Assembly: GCF_000421105.1 (NCBI RefSeq)
Contig: NZ_ATWF01000001.1
Location: 902,930 to 966,929 of the forward strand
Length of the DNA stretch: 64,000 nucleotides
Direction of reading: 5' to 3'
Source: Limisalsivibrio acetivorans
Lineage (GTDB): Bacteria; Chrysiogenota; Deferribacteres; Deferribacterales; Geovibrionaceae
Shown in pieces: positions 55,653 to 64,000 of the stretch; position 1 is the stretch's first letter; each line of letters opens with the position of its first letter. The notes beneath the pieces are model-generated. The model saw only the letters and a list, made by a program, of their open reading frames with translations. It made no database searches and was not told the origin of the DNA. A program made the position numbers and the translations under genes.

Positions 55653-55677
55653 CTGATTTAATAGGGTTTAGGTCTTA

Positions 55678-58600
55678 CTAGGGTCTTGATACTGAGGAAG
55701 CATCACCAGCACCCATCCAGGCAGCTGCCTGAGCGTAGCCTGTGAGGTCGATGTTTCCATCAAGAGCACCGTTGTCGAGCCAGTCAAGCGAGTCGAAAAT
55801 AATGCGCTTGGTATACGTGGGTGAGTGTGTGAATGCACCCGGCTCTCCATGGAGGTAGAGCATGTTGTATACCGCACCCATATTCTCTGTAGAGCCCCAG
55901 CCGCCTTCAGGAGCGGGAACTCTGTGGCTGATTTCGGGGTCGAACTTGGCGATAACCATGTCCTCAAGTGCCTTGTAGGCGTTCTCGTATCCAGCTTTAA
56001 CCTCGTCGAACTGAGCCTGGTTCTGGGGATAGAGTGCGCTGTGGCATGAAGAGCAAGTGTCGTTAGTTGCGAAGTCGATACCGAATGCGTGCTTGTCTGT
56101 TGCTTCTGTACCAGTCATGTGACAGGAGATACAGGGACCGTTATCGGAACCGCCGAGACCGAGGTGGTAGTTAGTACCGTAGTCTTTACCATCGAACTCA
56201 TAGGCAACGTTGTTGAACATTGTGCCTGCGGCTACGAAGTAGTGGGGTCCTCTGAGGCTGCCGTCAAGGGTGTTGTTAAGTACCTGGTCGTAGGCACTTC
56301 TGTCTCTACCACCGTGGCAGTTGATACAGAGGTTGGAGAGTCCCTTGTCGGCAAGAGTTACCTGTGCACCTGTGTGCTGGTCTTTGTAGAATGTGGTGTA
56401 AGCACTTGCTTCAACAACCTCTGCGTTGTCGGGAGTTATCACGGAGTCTTCATCGAGCTCGTGACAAACCTGGCATGCGAGGTGGCTGGATATACCCATG
56501 GTATCCTTGCGGTTGAAGCTTTCATCGCTTATGAGAGTACCATCTTCGAGGTCGTAGTGAGCTTCTTTATCTGCATAATAAAGCTCTGCACCTTCGGAAG
56601 AGTGGCATCTTGCGCATGAAGTGCTCATCTCGCCATCCTCATCCCAGTGACGGAAAGCTTCGGATGATGCATCGAAGTGGGCTTCGTCATCTCTGATGAG
56701 TCCGCTTACATCTCCTCCGAGATCCTCAATTGAATCGTAGAGAAGCTGGATAGCGTAAGCTGAGTTGTGAGCATACATACCGGGATCGTTGCTTACTACC
56801 TTATAGTTGAATGCTGCCTTGAACTGAGCTTCAGTTGTGATGTTGCTCCAGTAGGGATAGTGGCCTACATCAACAACGCCCTGAGCGATGAGTTCGTCGT
56901 AGAGAAGCGTCTTGAGACCTTCAACCTCTGCATACATACCTTCGGTTACATTGCTGTCACCGTCGTAGTCAAGGTTGGAGCCTGTCATACGGATATCTCT
57001 GGCGTCCTCATTCTCGGTCATTGCTGTGTGACACTCGTTACAAGTCTTAGCGTCAACTCCGTCTCCGTCGATGTCGCCAGCATAGTTCTTGGTTATAGCA
57101 AGGTCTGTACTGTGCGGGCTGTGACATTCAACGCAGGAGTCGTTGGTTGCAACGTGCTCAAACTTGGATGCATACATCTTACCTTCGTACTGATAACCGA
57201 TCTGCGCAAGTGTACCATAAAGCGTACTTCCAGCTACAAAGTAGTGGGGGTTGATTCTTGCGAAGTTGAATGTTCCAGGGTTCTCAGCAATGTAGGTATC
57301 TACATCATTACCTGCATTTCTACCGCTGTGGCAGCTGAGGCAGAGCTGGTCTTCGCCGAGCTGCTCAGGCGTCATAGTAATGTCTGAGGGGAATGTGTGG
57401 TTGTCTACGAACTCTCTTCTGGGTCCGAGCTCGAAGGGTTCGCTACCGTCAACTTCGGGATCGTAGTCTGCGTTTCTAGCCTGAAGGTCGTGGCAGGCTA
57501 CACAGCCGACAACGTTACCGGAAGTGTTATTGTAGCCGGCATGTCCGCCTACAACTTCTTTAACGAATTCGATACCGGAGTGGCATGCGAAGCATTCTGC
57601 GTCATCAGAGTCGCCGCCTTCCCAGTGGTTGAAAGATTCTGCTTTATACTCAGAGTGTCCGCCTCTGTGCCATCCAACCATATGGTCGAACTTGCTGGCG
57701 GCGTGAACATCGTGACACTGACGGCAGGCGTAGGGGCTTGCTGCGTCGATCTGGTATCCGTCAAGTGTTTCAACGGAGGTTACAGTATCGTTGTCGTCAA
57801 GCATTGCATAGTTACCTGCGAAGTGGGTATCTGCGATGTCTCTGTAGTCTTTGTTGTAGTGGTAGAAGGTGTTTTCTCTCTGGTTCTCGTAGTCAGAGCT
57901 GAGTGCGTAGTCATACTTGTTGGCGTCCTCATCATAGGTTGCGTCGAGGAATACCTGGTGACAAGTAGTACAAAGCTGGAACTCTGCGGAGTAGAGAGTT
58001 GCTTCCACTGTGGAGTTGTCTGAAAGTGTCTCAGTTTGAGTTACATCATCAGTACGAAGCTCGGTGGAGTGAGGTTCGTGACATGTACGACACTGAACTC
58101 TGCTCTCGCCAACCTCTACAGGTGAGTCAGCATCCCACTGTGCACGGAAGTCTTCTCTTCCCATGCCTCTGTAATCGTCTGCATACTCTCTAAAGCCTTC
58201 ATCACTGTGACATACTGAACATCTGCCAGTTTCGTGTCCTTCCATCATACCGTGTGCACTGTCCTCATAGAGGCCGGTTATGTTGTCTGCAAAGGGATGA
58301 TATGTGAAGTGCCCAGCTGAGGGTCCTTCGAACTTGGTGTGGCAGAGCTTGTTTCCGTCCTCGTCCTCGGGTGAGCAACCGGAAGCATCGGGCTCTTTCT
58401 TGAGGAGACCAGACTGAAGGTCGATGTGACATGCTGAACATGAAACAACTGCAACGCCTTCCTCTACGAAGTTTTCAAACTGGTAGCCTTCGTCGAAGGG
58501 GTCGTGGCATGCAAGACATTCTTTGGGTGAATCCTGCGTGATGTGATCACTGTGGGTAACGTGAACGCTTTCAAGGTACTTGGTGCTTTCCACGAGGTCG

Positions 58601-59076
58601 CTGTGACAGTGGAAGGGCCCTTGTGAGCATCCCTGTGCGTGATCTGCGAAATTAGTTGTGTTACAGATGTACTCTGTCTCAGTGATTTCGCTTTCATCAA
58701 GAACACCGTTGCCGTCGGAATCGATACCGGCTGTGATCTTCTGTCCGCCGTATTCACAGTTATCGCCGGGCTCTTCGGTTACGATTTCGATGAGGGATTC
58801 GGCTCCGTCATTTCCGTCATTACCGTTACAGACAGCCTGCTCTGCGTTTACTTCGGACTCGTCCAGCAGACCGTTACCGTTCAGGTCGATACCGGTCTGT
58901 ACCAGGATACCACCGTTGGCACAGGTTTCACCGGGCTCGATGATCTCTGTGTTTGCAACCGTACTGTGGGTCCCCTGATCGGTGACATTGTTGTCTCCGC
59001 CTCCTGAACTTCCGCCGCATGCATAGAGCATGAGTGAAAGGATCGGAATCGCGAGAACAATCAAAAACTTGCGCAT
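55678..59076 (-). CDS. 16+ haem c-type cytochrome lipoprotein
   Basis: 1132 residues. A lipoprotein signal with lipobox LYAC leads into two DUF7151-like calcium-type repeats (EPGETCANGG...DLNGNGLLDESE, EPGDNCEYGG...DSDGNGVLDESE). A long haem region follows with 16 canonical CxxCH motifs, plus CX6CH (CSQGPFHCH) and CX10CH near its start that could bind further haems. The C-terminal half repeats a module containing PHYFVA followed by haem sites, so internal duplication is likely. ATG 59076 follows AAGGAGG. It is probably surface or periplasmic electron transfer. Long opposite-strand ORFs are shadows. Confidence 0.9.
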   Translation of the reverse strand: MRKFLIVLAIPILSLMLYACGGSSGGGDNNVTDQGTHSTVANTEIIEPGETCANGGILVQTGIDLNGNGLLDESEVNAEQAVCNGNDGNDGAESLIEIVTEEPGDNCEYGGQKITAGIDSDGNGVLDESEITETEYICNTTNFADHAQGCSQGPFHCHSDLVESTKYLESVHVTHSDHITQDSPKECLACHDPFDEGYQFENFVEEGVAVVSCSACHIDLQSGLLKKEPDASGCSPEDEDGNKLCHTKFEGPSAGHFTYHPFADNITGLYEDSAHGMMEGHETGRCSVCHSDEGFREYADDYRGMGREDFRAQWDADSPVEVGESRVQCRTCHEPHSTELRTDDVTQTETLSDNSTVEATLYSAEFQLCTTCHQVFLDATYDEDANKYDYALSSDYENQRENTFYHYNKDYRDIADTHFAGNYAMLDDNDTVTSVETLDGYQIDAASPYACRQCHDVHAASKFDHMVGWHRGGHSEYKAESFNHWEGGDSDDAECFACHSGIEFVKEVVGGHAGYNNTSGNVVGCVACHDLQARNADYDPEVDGSEPFELGPRREFVDNHTFPSDITMTPEQLGEDQLCLSCHSGRNAGNDVDTYIAENPGTFNFARINPHYFVAGSTLYGTLAQIGYQYEGKMYASKFEHVATNDSCVECHSPHSTDLAITKNYAGDIDGDGVDAKTCNECHTAMTENEDARDIRMTGSNLDYDGDSNVTEGMYAEVEGLKTLLYDELIAQGVVDVGHYPYWSNITTEAQFKAAFNYKVVSNDPGMYAHNSAYAIQLLYDSIEDLGGDVSGLIRDDEAHFDASSEAFRHWDEDGEMSTSCARCHSSEGAELYYADKEAHYDLEDGTLISDESFNRKDTMGISSHLACQVCHELDEDSVITPDNAEVVEASAYTTFYKDQHTGAQVTLADKGLSNLCINCHGGRDRSAYDQVLNNTLDGSLRGPHYFVAAGTMFNNVAYEFDGKDYGTNYHLGLGGSDNGPCISCHMTGTEATDKHAFGIDFATNDTCSSCHSALYPQNQAQFDEVKAGYENAYKALEDMVIAKFDPEISHRVPAPEGGWGSTENMGAVYNMLYLHGEPGAFTHSPTYTKRIIFDSLDWLDNGALDGNIDLTGYAQAAAWMGAGDASSVSRP

Positions 59077-59095
59077 AAATCCTCCTTTCTTCGCA

Positions 59096-59115
59096 TCCGC
59101 CAGCAAGCAGGCGGA
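59096..59115 (-). promoter_or_regulatory. Leader hairpin of the 16-haem cytochrome gene
   Basis: TCCGCC/GGCGGA with an 8-base loop, about 20 bases before the ATG and just ahead of the ribosome site. It could affect translation or message stability. Confidence 0.4.
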
Positions 59116-59118
59116 CAC

Positions 59119-59969
59119 AAAATTGGGTGAAACTTAGCAATGCTTGGCACTGCTGTTAAATAAATTAATTTTGTAACAAACCATAGCATATTGCTATATT
59201 TTACAAAGTATACCAGACTTCAATGCTATGTCTACTCTATATACCCCTATAAGCGCTAATTAATGTTCCATAAAACACTTGAGCCACAGTAAGTTTTACA
59301 TGCCTAACTAGCATAAGTGCATAAACGAACAACGTTGTATAATGCAATCACCAGGTTAAATTAAAGTAAAACCAAAGGGATAGCTGAACTCATTATGTTA
59401 AATCTAAAAATAAGACAAGAAAGGGTTTGTAAAGATGCGCACAAACGAAAAAGTTCGATTTTTTTTTGTTTTTTCTCAATGTAAATTCCTTGTGTACAAT
59501 AAAAAATATATCTATAGCTATATGCGGATAATGCAATACTCGGCCTCGAGCTCTTTATAACATTGTTTCCATATTGTGAGCTCCCGATTATAGCCCTTCC
59601 AACCTTTTTGTATCATGAGTAAAATATGTAAAGTTTCTACCTTTATCCTGCTACATCATTAGCAATATCTATAGATAAAGACCATTTGTCAGTTAACATC
59701 AAACGGATAAACTCTAATCATATATGTATAGTTTTTTACAGCATAGACCATTGTAACAGACAAGATTATGAACGAATGGGGGTTTGTATTAGTAGACATT
59801 TGTGTCTAGAGCTTTATTACTACACAACCAGCCGTATGGCATGAACATAAGAACGTATTGACAGGAATTATACCAGAATTGAATAATATTGATACGTGGG
59901 CATAATACGACAAATACGGGGCAGATTATCAATAACTTATGAAAAGTTAACCTGCCCCGCAGAAATGAT
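59119..59969. other. AT-rich intergenic region upstream of the 16-haem cytochrome
   Basis: About 850 bases, very AT-rich, no gene seen. A possible minus-strand promoter is TTGAAG (59223-59218), 17 bases, AATATA (59200-59195), overlapping an ATAGCA-TAT-TGCTAT palindrome (59183-59197). The middle (59240-59900) has poly-A/T runs and no recognisable feature. Confidence 0.4.
59917..59959 (-). terminator. Possible terminator of the 8-haem cytochrome gene
   Basis: CGGGGCAG (59917-59924) pairs with CTGCCCCG (59952-59959), and inside it TAACTT (59933-59938) pairs with AAGTTA (59944-59949). It begins about 10 bases after the stop at 59970, but only a short TATTT follows. Confidence 0.5.
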
Positions 59970-60983
59970 TTAGAAGAGTCCTGAATCCCCCGAGCCGTGA
60001 TAGTGACAGTCGGAACAGTTTGAGGAGTAAGGTCCATCATGCACAACCTCTACGAGACCGTTTCCAGTCTCCGCGCCCCCTTCGGTAAAGTGACAGACTG
60101 AGCAGAGCTCGGTGTAGTTGTTTTCATACACGGATATATCTGCTACGGAGGCTGTGTCGTCTGTCAGCTCTGCATTAGAGCCATTCTCTGAAAGGATATG
60201 GCTGTTCGGGGATGTGTGTACCTCATGGCAGGCTGTGCAGGGTATCTCCATATCTGCGGAGTATGTCCCCCTCAGTTCGCCGAAACCTGCCCCTGAACTG
60301 ATTCCGAAGCCGTGGGCATCGGCTGTGTAGCGTTTTTCTTCCTCGGTCTCTCCCGTTCCTATGTAAGTATTATAAATGTTGTCATCCCCATGTTCTGGAG
60401 ATGGGGGGATAACACCGAAATTACCGTTTCCGTCATGGCAATTGAGGCAGAATTCCGTTGTGCTGGAAGCTTTTGAGCCGGACTGAGTGAAGTCGATATC
60501 CATCTCGATCCTGCCGTCCATGTCGGAGAAGTCGTGACAGACAAGGCAGTCTTCGTTGTTGTATTCATCGTCACCGTTAACATCGTGGAACATATGTCCA
60601 TCGAACAGATCGGCGGAACGGGTGAGCTTACTGTCCGTGTGACAGTGGGTGCATCTGTAAGTTCCCGCCGTGATACCTTCAACGCCGTTGGAGCCGTGGC
60701 AGTAGAAGCATACACCGGTATCGTAGCCGTCTATCTCTGTGAAGGAATCCCCCAGAGTTCTTGAGTATTCGTGGATATCTTTAAGGTCGCCAGCCGGGTG
60801 GCAGAGCATACAGTTATCGCTTTCCCAGCCTATCCCGCCGCCGTGGGCTGCAGGTTCGTTAAGCTGGGGGGCTGTGGTTCTTGATTCGCTCAGGGGTGAG
60901 CCGGAATCACCGGAACCTCCCCCGCATGCTGTTATTATCACCGCCGCTGTAATTACCAGTATGTATGTAATAAATCTCATCAT
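59970..60983 (-). CDS. 8-haem c-type cytochrome lipoprotein
   Basis: 337 residues with a lipobox (IITAC) and a Gly/Ser-rich tether. Eight CxxCH motifs: CMLCH, CFYCH, CTHCH, CLVCH, CLNCH, CTACH, CSVCH and CSDCH. It starts 13 bases after the 7-haem gene on the same strand. ATG 60983 or 60980 fits. Likely an outer-membrane-associated electron carrier in the porin-cytochrome operon. Confidence 0.88.
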   Translation of the reverse strand: MMRFITYILVITAAVIITACGGGSGDSGSPLSESRTTAPQLNEPAAHGGGIGWESDNCMLCHPAGDLKDIHEYSRTLGDSFTEIDGYDTGVCFYCHGSNGVEGITAGTYRCTHCHTDSKLTRSADLFDGHMFHDVNGDDEYNNEDCLVCHDFSDMDGRIEMDIDFTQSGSKASSTTEFCLNCHDGNGNFGVIPPSPEHGDDNIYNTYIGTGETEEEKRYTADAHGFGISSGAGFGELRGTYSADMEIPCTACHEVHTSPNSHILSENGSNAELTDDTASVADISVYENNYTELCSVCHFTEGGAETGNGLVEVVHDGPYSSNCSDCHYHGSGDSGLF

Positions 60984-60996
60984 AATTACCTCTTAG

Positions 60997-61563
60997 TTAC
61001 CTGCTGTGGCATTCGATACAGAAGCCTGTTCTGTGGCATACATCACAGGAGCCGGGGTCTATCATGGCATCCATGGAGTGTGTTAGTTTATAGGCTCTGG
61101 GGTGGCGCAGATCCTCTATGGATTTTTGTTTGCTGTGGCAGTCTTCGCAGTACCAGTCGCTGTGACAGCTCTCACAGGAGCTTTTATCAAGCTTGGCTGG
61201 AACTGCATGGAGCTTTGTCCAATCCGCCTGATGATCATCCGGTTTCATTGTCTTAAGGTTGTCATGGCATACCTTGCAGTTGCCGGGCGCTTTAGCAACC
61301 CTTGTGGTTTCGTCCTTATGGCAATCGTGGCATTTACCGTCTATCTTAAGTTCGGCGTCGATCTTAAAGTCCTGCCCCTGGAAAGCGAAGCTCTCAAGAT
61401 CGGGGAGTTTATGGCAGTAGAAGCAGTCCTTCTCCTGCTGGAAGAGAATGTCCACGTGCTTTTCATGGTTAAATGCGAGATAGGGGGTGCGGTAATAAAA
61501 CTTGGAGCATCCCACCGCCGCAATAATAAAAGCTGTCAGTATAAGTAAAGTCCTTTTTTTCAT
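60997..61563 (-). CDS. 7-haem c-type cytochrome lipoprotein
   Basis: 188 residues with a lipobox (AAVGC) and seven CxxCH motifs in a short protein (CFYCH, CHDCH, CKVCH, CESCH, CEDCH, CDVCH, CIECH), about one haem per 25 residues. The dense packing resembles c7-type periplasmic wires. It lies 22 bases after the porin gene. A periplasmic bridge from inner membrane to porin complex is likely. Confidence 0.88.
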   Translation of the reverse strand: MKKRTLLILTAFIIAAVGCSKFYYRTPYLAFNHEKHVDILFQQEKDCFYCHKLPDLESFAFQGQDFKIDAELKIDGKCHDCHKDETTRVAKAPGNCKVCHDNLKTMKPDDHQADWTKLHAVPAKLDKSSCESCHSDWYCEDCHSKQKSIEDLRHPRAYKLTHSMDAMIDPGSCDVCHRTGFCIECHSR

Positions 61564-61585
61564 AGCGAAACCACCGTTCCTCTCT

Positions 61586-62809
61586 TTAGAAATCTATGGA
61601 TGCCTTAACGCCTAGCCTCGAATCGGGGAGGTATCTTGTCTCTCCATTCTGCTCTGCGTAAAGGTTGAAACGCATATTGTCCTTGTACATGTACTCCGCC
61701 TCTGTGTAGAGGGAGTACACCGTGTCCTCCTCCTTCCAGTTTTCGAGCTGAACAATCTCTTTCTGGAATGAGAGGCGGAATTCTCTGGTAAGGTTCCAGT
61801 TAATGGAGAAGCTGAATCCCTTTGCATCGGAGACCTTGCTTTCGTAGCTGTAGCCTTCGATGGTGGAGGTTACACCTATCTTCTTATAGTAGTTCGCCTC
61901 TGCACCCAGCTTGATGATATCGCCGGATATCCATTCGCCGCTGGGGTACTCGATGAGGGTGTGTACCGTTGTCTGATAGAGGGATACGTTGGGGGTAAGC
62001 TTATAGCGGAGACTGAGGCTGTAGCGGTCCTCTTTTCCTGTGGAGAAGTTTGTTATGATAAGCTCACGGTCGTAGTCCTTACCCTCCTCAACGTTGTATC
62101 TGCTGAAGCGGTATATGATGCCGAATTTAGGGTTGCGCAGTGCTGTACGGAAGTTTGCACGGTAGAGGTCGTTCCTGTCTGTGTCGTATTCCGCATCCGC
62201 TCCGGCGGTGAGGAGCATCCCTTTGTTGAGGGAAAAGTGCCTTGAAAGCCCTATCCCTGCGAGCTCCTGAACCACATCGTTATCGTCCGTCTCCTCCTTT
62301 GTGTAGGAGATGAAACCGTTTGTATCCTTAACACCATTCAGGAAGAGCTTTGCTCCGTACATCCTGTCCCCAGTGTCACGGAAGGTTTCGTTGATGTGCC
62401 TTCTATCCGTATCGTAATACTTCGGTGAGCCGGCAAATATTGTTGCACCAAAGTAGTATTCGGTCTTTATCTCAGCCTCAAATCCATCAAGGGTAAGAAG
62501 GCTTTCGCCGAAATAGGGGAATCGGCCGAGCTTTAAAGAGACTGCATCCTCGAAGCCTTTATAGTGAAAATAGGCTGAGTATATGTCGCTTCTGTCCTCG
62601 TCATCCTCAACGGCGTAGCGCCCGAAGAAGTTGAAATCGAGATACGGCTCTGCAAGCTCTGTGCTATCGAGGCGCAGATAGTTTTCCCATGAGGTTTCAT
62701 TCTCATCGCCGCTTTGGAATTCCAGACCTGTGGAATACTCCCCGTTGAAGGTAATTGCATGGGCACTGAGGCTTAGAAGTATAATCAGCGGTATCAGTAT
62801 GCGCTTCAT
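61586..62809 (-). CDS. Outer-membrane beta-barrel (porin-cytochrome type)
   Basis: 407 residues: signal peptide (1-18) followed by alternating hydrophobic/polar beta-strands throughout and a terminal Phe, hallmarks of outer-membrane barrels. No cysteines or haem sites are present. It overlaps the preceding cytochrome stop by one base (TAATG) and is followed by two cytochromes. This fits the barrel of porin-cytochrome conduits, though MtrB-like barrels are usually larger. Confidence 0.82.
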   Translation of the reverse strand: MKRILIPLIILLSLSAHAITFNGEYSTGLEFQSGDENETSWENYLRLDSTELAEPYLDFNFFGRYAVEDDEDRSDIYSAYFHYKGFEDAVSLKLGRFPYFGESLLTLDGFEAEIKTEYYFGATIFAGSPKYYDTDRRHINETFRDTGDRMYGAKLFLNGVKDTNGFISYTKEETDDNDVVQELAGIGLSRHFSLNKGMLLTAGADAEYDTDRNDLYRANFRTALRNPKFGIIYRFSRYNVEEGKDYDRELIITNFSTGKEDRYSLSLRYKLTPNVSLYQTTVHTLIEYPSGEWISGDIIKLGAEANYYKKIGVTSTIEGYSYESKVSDAKGFSFSINWNLTREFRLSFQKEIVQLENWKEEDTVYSLYTEAEYMYKDNMRFNLYAEQNGETRYLPDSRLGVKASIDF

Positions 62810-64000
62810 TATTCAGCCCCCTTGAGATCCGCCAGCGACAGCTCGATGAGTTTTACAGCGTAGTCGAAGTTGTGGTTACCGCCACTGCGGTCGTTCTTTA
62901 TGAAGTTGTAGTTGTAAGCCGCTCTGTTAAGGGAGAGAAGTGTTCCACCTTCGACACCTTCCGCCGCATAGTCACCCTTGACTGCGGTGTCTGTTGAAAG
63001 GCCTGCCTCTGTATTAATAGCCACCTTAAGCTCAGCCATCTTCGAGTTGAGCATATCGGTCTGCCCTGCATAGTCTATGTAGCCATCGGCGGTTATCTCA
63101 TCCACGATGATGCTGTGGCAGACATCGTTGCAGTAATCCGCTCTCCCTTCGTAGTCGTCACTGAAGGAGGCGTGGGTGGTGCCTTCGAGGCGTTTCATAT
63201 GGCAGTCGGTACATGTTGTGCCGGACTTTTTGTGGAAGGAGCGCAGGTTGCCAAGATCATCGCCGTACTCGTATCCACCCGTTCCCTCATACATCTCCGC
63301 CTGGGAATTGTGCACGATGTTTCCCACAGCAGGAAGGGTTTCCTCCGTTGCTCTGTGGCATTCGTAGCAGAGTGCGGATGCACCCGCATCAACGGTTTCT
63401 CCTGCCACAGACGTGCTGCCGTAGGCAAGGAGCTGGTGAGGATTATCACTTTCGCCGTGGGGATCGTGGCATGTGTCACAGCTTACCCCTTTGGGCTGTT
63501 CTATATCGGACGGTGCAATGTCCGTGCCGTAGATACCCGCCTTAAACCCTTGGGAAGTATGGCATTCTATACAGCTGTCGTTTTGTGCGGAACCCTCTGC
63601 GAGGTGTGCTTTGTCGTGGGAATCGGAGTATTCAAAGAAGTGCCCCTGCACTTCGTTACCCGTGTCGTGGCACACGAGGCATGCGCCGGAACCTGGAGAA
63701 ACCTCTGGCTCGTGGGTGAGCTCTGCGGAGCCTTCGATATCGGTTTCATAGGTGAATGCAGGACCGTGACACGCTTCGCATGTGACGCCCCTAGTGTGGG
63801 TGTGTGTTGTATTATCCGGCTCGGACCAGTCTGCTATGAGGTCATCGTGGCCGTAGGTGTTCGGGTGGTCATCGAGGGCATCGGCGTTCCTGTCCACAAA
63901 GAAGAAACCAGTGGTGTGACAGCGGTAGCACTCGGGATCGTCCGAACCCGCCACAGCCGCATAAGCCTGCCCATGGGCACTGGCTTCTACGGTGTCCGCA
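62809..64000 (-). CDS. Multihaem c-type cytochrome (5' part outside window)
   Basis: At least 396 residues; the frame is open to the window edge, so the N terminus is missing. Seven canonical motifs (CYRCH, CEACH, CLVCH, CIECH, CDTCH, CYECH, CTDCH) plus CNDVCH (CX3CH). A GTG at 63954 is a poor start because the coding frame continues upstream. First visible gene of the cytochrome-porin operon. Confidence 0.85.
   Translation of the reverse strand, partial: ADTVEASAHGQAYAAVAGSDDPECYRCHTTGFFFVDRNADALDDHPNTYGHDDLIADWSEPDNTTHTHTRGVTCEACHGPAFTYETDIEGSAELTHEPEVSPGSGACLVCHDTGNEVQGHFFEYSDSHDKAHLAEGSAQNDSCIECHTSQGFKAGIYGTDIAPSDIEQPKGVSCDTCHDPHGESDNPHQLLAYGSTSVAGETVDAGASALCYECHRATEETLPAVGNIVHNSQAEMYEGTGGYEYGDDLGNLRSFHKKSGTTCTDCHMKRLEGTTHASFSDDYEGRADYCNDVCHSIIVDEITADGYIDYAGQTDMLNSKMAELKVAINTEAGLSTDTAVKGDYAAEGVEGGTLLSLNRAAYNYNFIKNDRSGGNHNFDYAVKLIELSLADLKGAE

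Larger units (their letters stand above)
53960..55677. repeat. Non-coding repeat locus II
   Basis: About 1.7 kb with no credible gene. It holds two direct repeats with a 114-bp near-identical core. Four composite hairpin units of the kind seen at 14.5-15.5 kb are present, two in each orientation, with two TTTTTAGG-loop hairpins and several small palindromes (for example CGTGCT-AA-AGCACG near 53970 and CGTGCT-AT-AGCACG near 54785). Around 55040-55200 is unique sequence with a GGCTACTAGTAGCC palindrome. No transposase or integrase was seen. Confidence 0.85.

Noticed and set aside
53960-55677. Insertion sequence, group II intron or retron
   Set aside because: No transposase or reverse transcriptase frame, no target-site duplication found, and no clear domain V-like hairpin.
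56089-58023. Several ORFs of about 175-210 residues opposite the 16-haem cytochrome
   Set aside because: Cys/Val-rich shadows of the haem-motif codons.
59119-59969. Hidden tRNA or small gene
   Set aside because: No cloverleaf and no frame with a ribosome site; the sequence is mostly AT runs.

Overview
The window looks like part of the chromosome of a free-living, motile, respiring Gram-negative bacterium. It has FtsEX and an EnvC-like activator, an outer-membrane barrel, lipoprotein multihaem cytochromes, NDH-2, a hybrid cluster protein with an FNR-type regulator, and several cyclic-di-GMP and chemotaxis proteins. The gene mix (multihaem cytochromes, Hcp, paired transferase-1/transferase-2 glycosyltransferases with TVP38) suggests the Deferribacterota (Geovibrio/Denitrovibrio/Seleniivibrio-like). 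This assignment is inference from family recognition, not a database result. No rRNA, tRNA, transposase or CRISPR array was seen.

Layout. 0-11.4 kb: argS-SPOR, a response-regulator diguanylate cyclase, then a tight housekeeping operon (ftsE, ftsX, EnvC-like, CtpA, YibQ-like deacetylase, tsaD, dus). 11.4-14.3 kb: a hybrid histidine kinase. 14.3-15.5 kb: non-coding repeat locus I. 15.5-22.7 kb: tex, an AEC transporter, and a five-gene overlapping operon (YqiA-like, transferase 1, flavoprotein disulfide reductase, TVP38, transferase 2). 23-31.6 kb: receiver protein, hcp and its divergent Crp/Fnr regulator, glycerate kinase, a CaCA exchanger, and a STAS-diguanylate cyclase pair. 31.6-38.1 kb: a four-gene minus-strand operon encoding a membrane-anchored vWA-like protein, a small membrane protein, a tubulin/FtsZ-like protein and a large actin/Hsp70-like ATPase, under a near-consensus promoter with twin operator-like repeats. 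This is the best candidate for a poorly described system. 38.5-54 kb: MCP, a lone Cas6-like protein with a leader hairpin, MgtC/DUF4010, YkgJ, NDH-2, another diguanylate cyclase, a decayed histidine kinase, an aminotransferase, ThpR, a secreted protein, a PLD-VTT/EEP operon and a membrane polyferredoxin. 54-55.7 kb: repeat locus II. 55.7-64 kb: a multihaem cytochrome and porin cluster, cut by the window edge.

How parts work together. FtsEX, the EnvC-like protein, CtpA and the deacetylase fit septal peptidoglycan splitting and clean-up. The Crp/Fnr protein, hcp and the polyferredoxin share perfect TTGAT-N4-ATCAA sites and form a likely nitrosative-stress regulon. The cytochromes plus beta-barrel could carry electrons across the outer membrane. 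The two repeat loci share a composite element made of short hairpins. Loops and linkers are conserved between copies while stems change in a compensatory way. Locus II also holds two 114-bp direct repeats, differing at one base, that can fold into nested helices.
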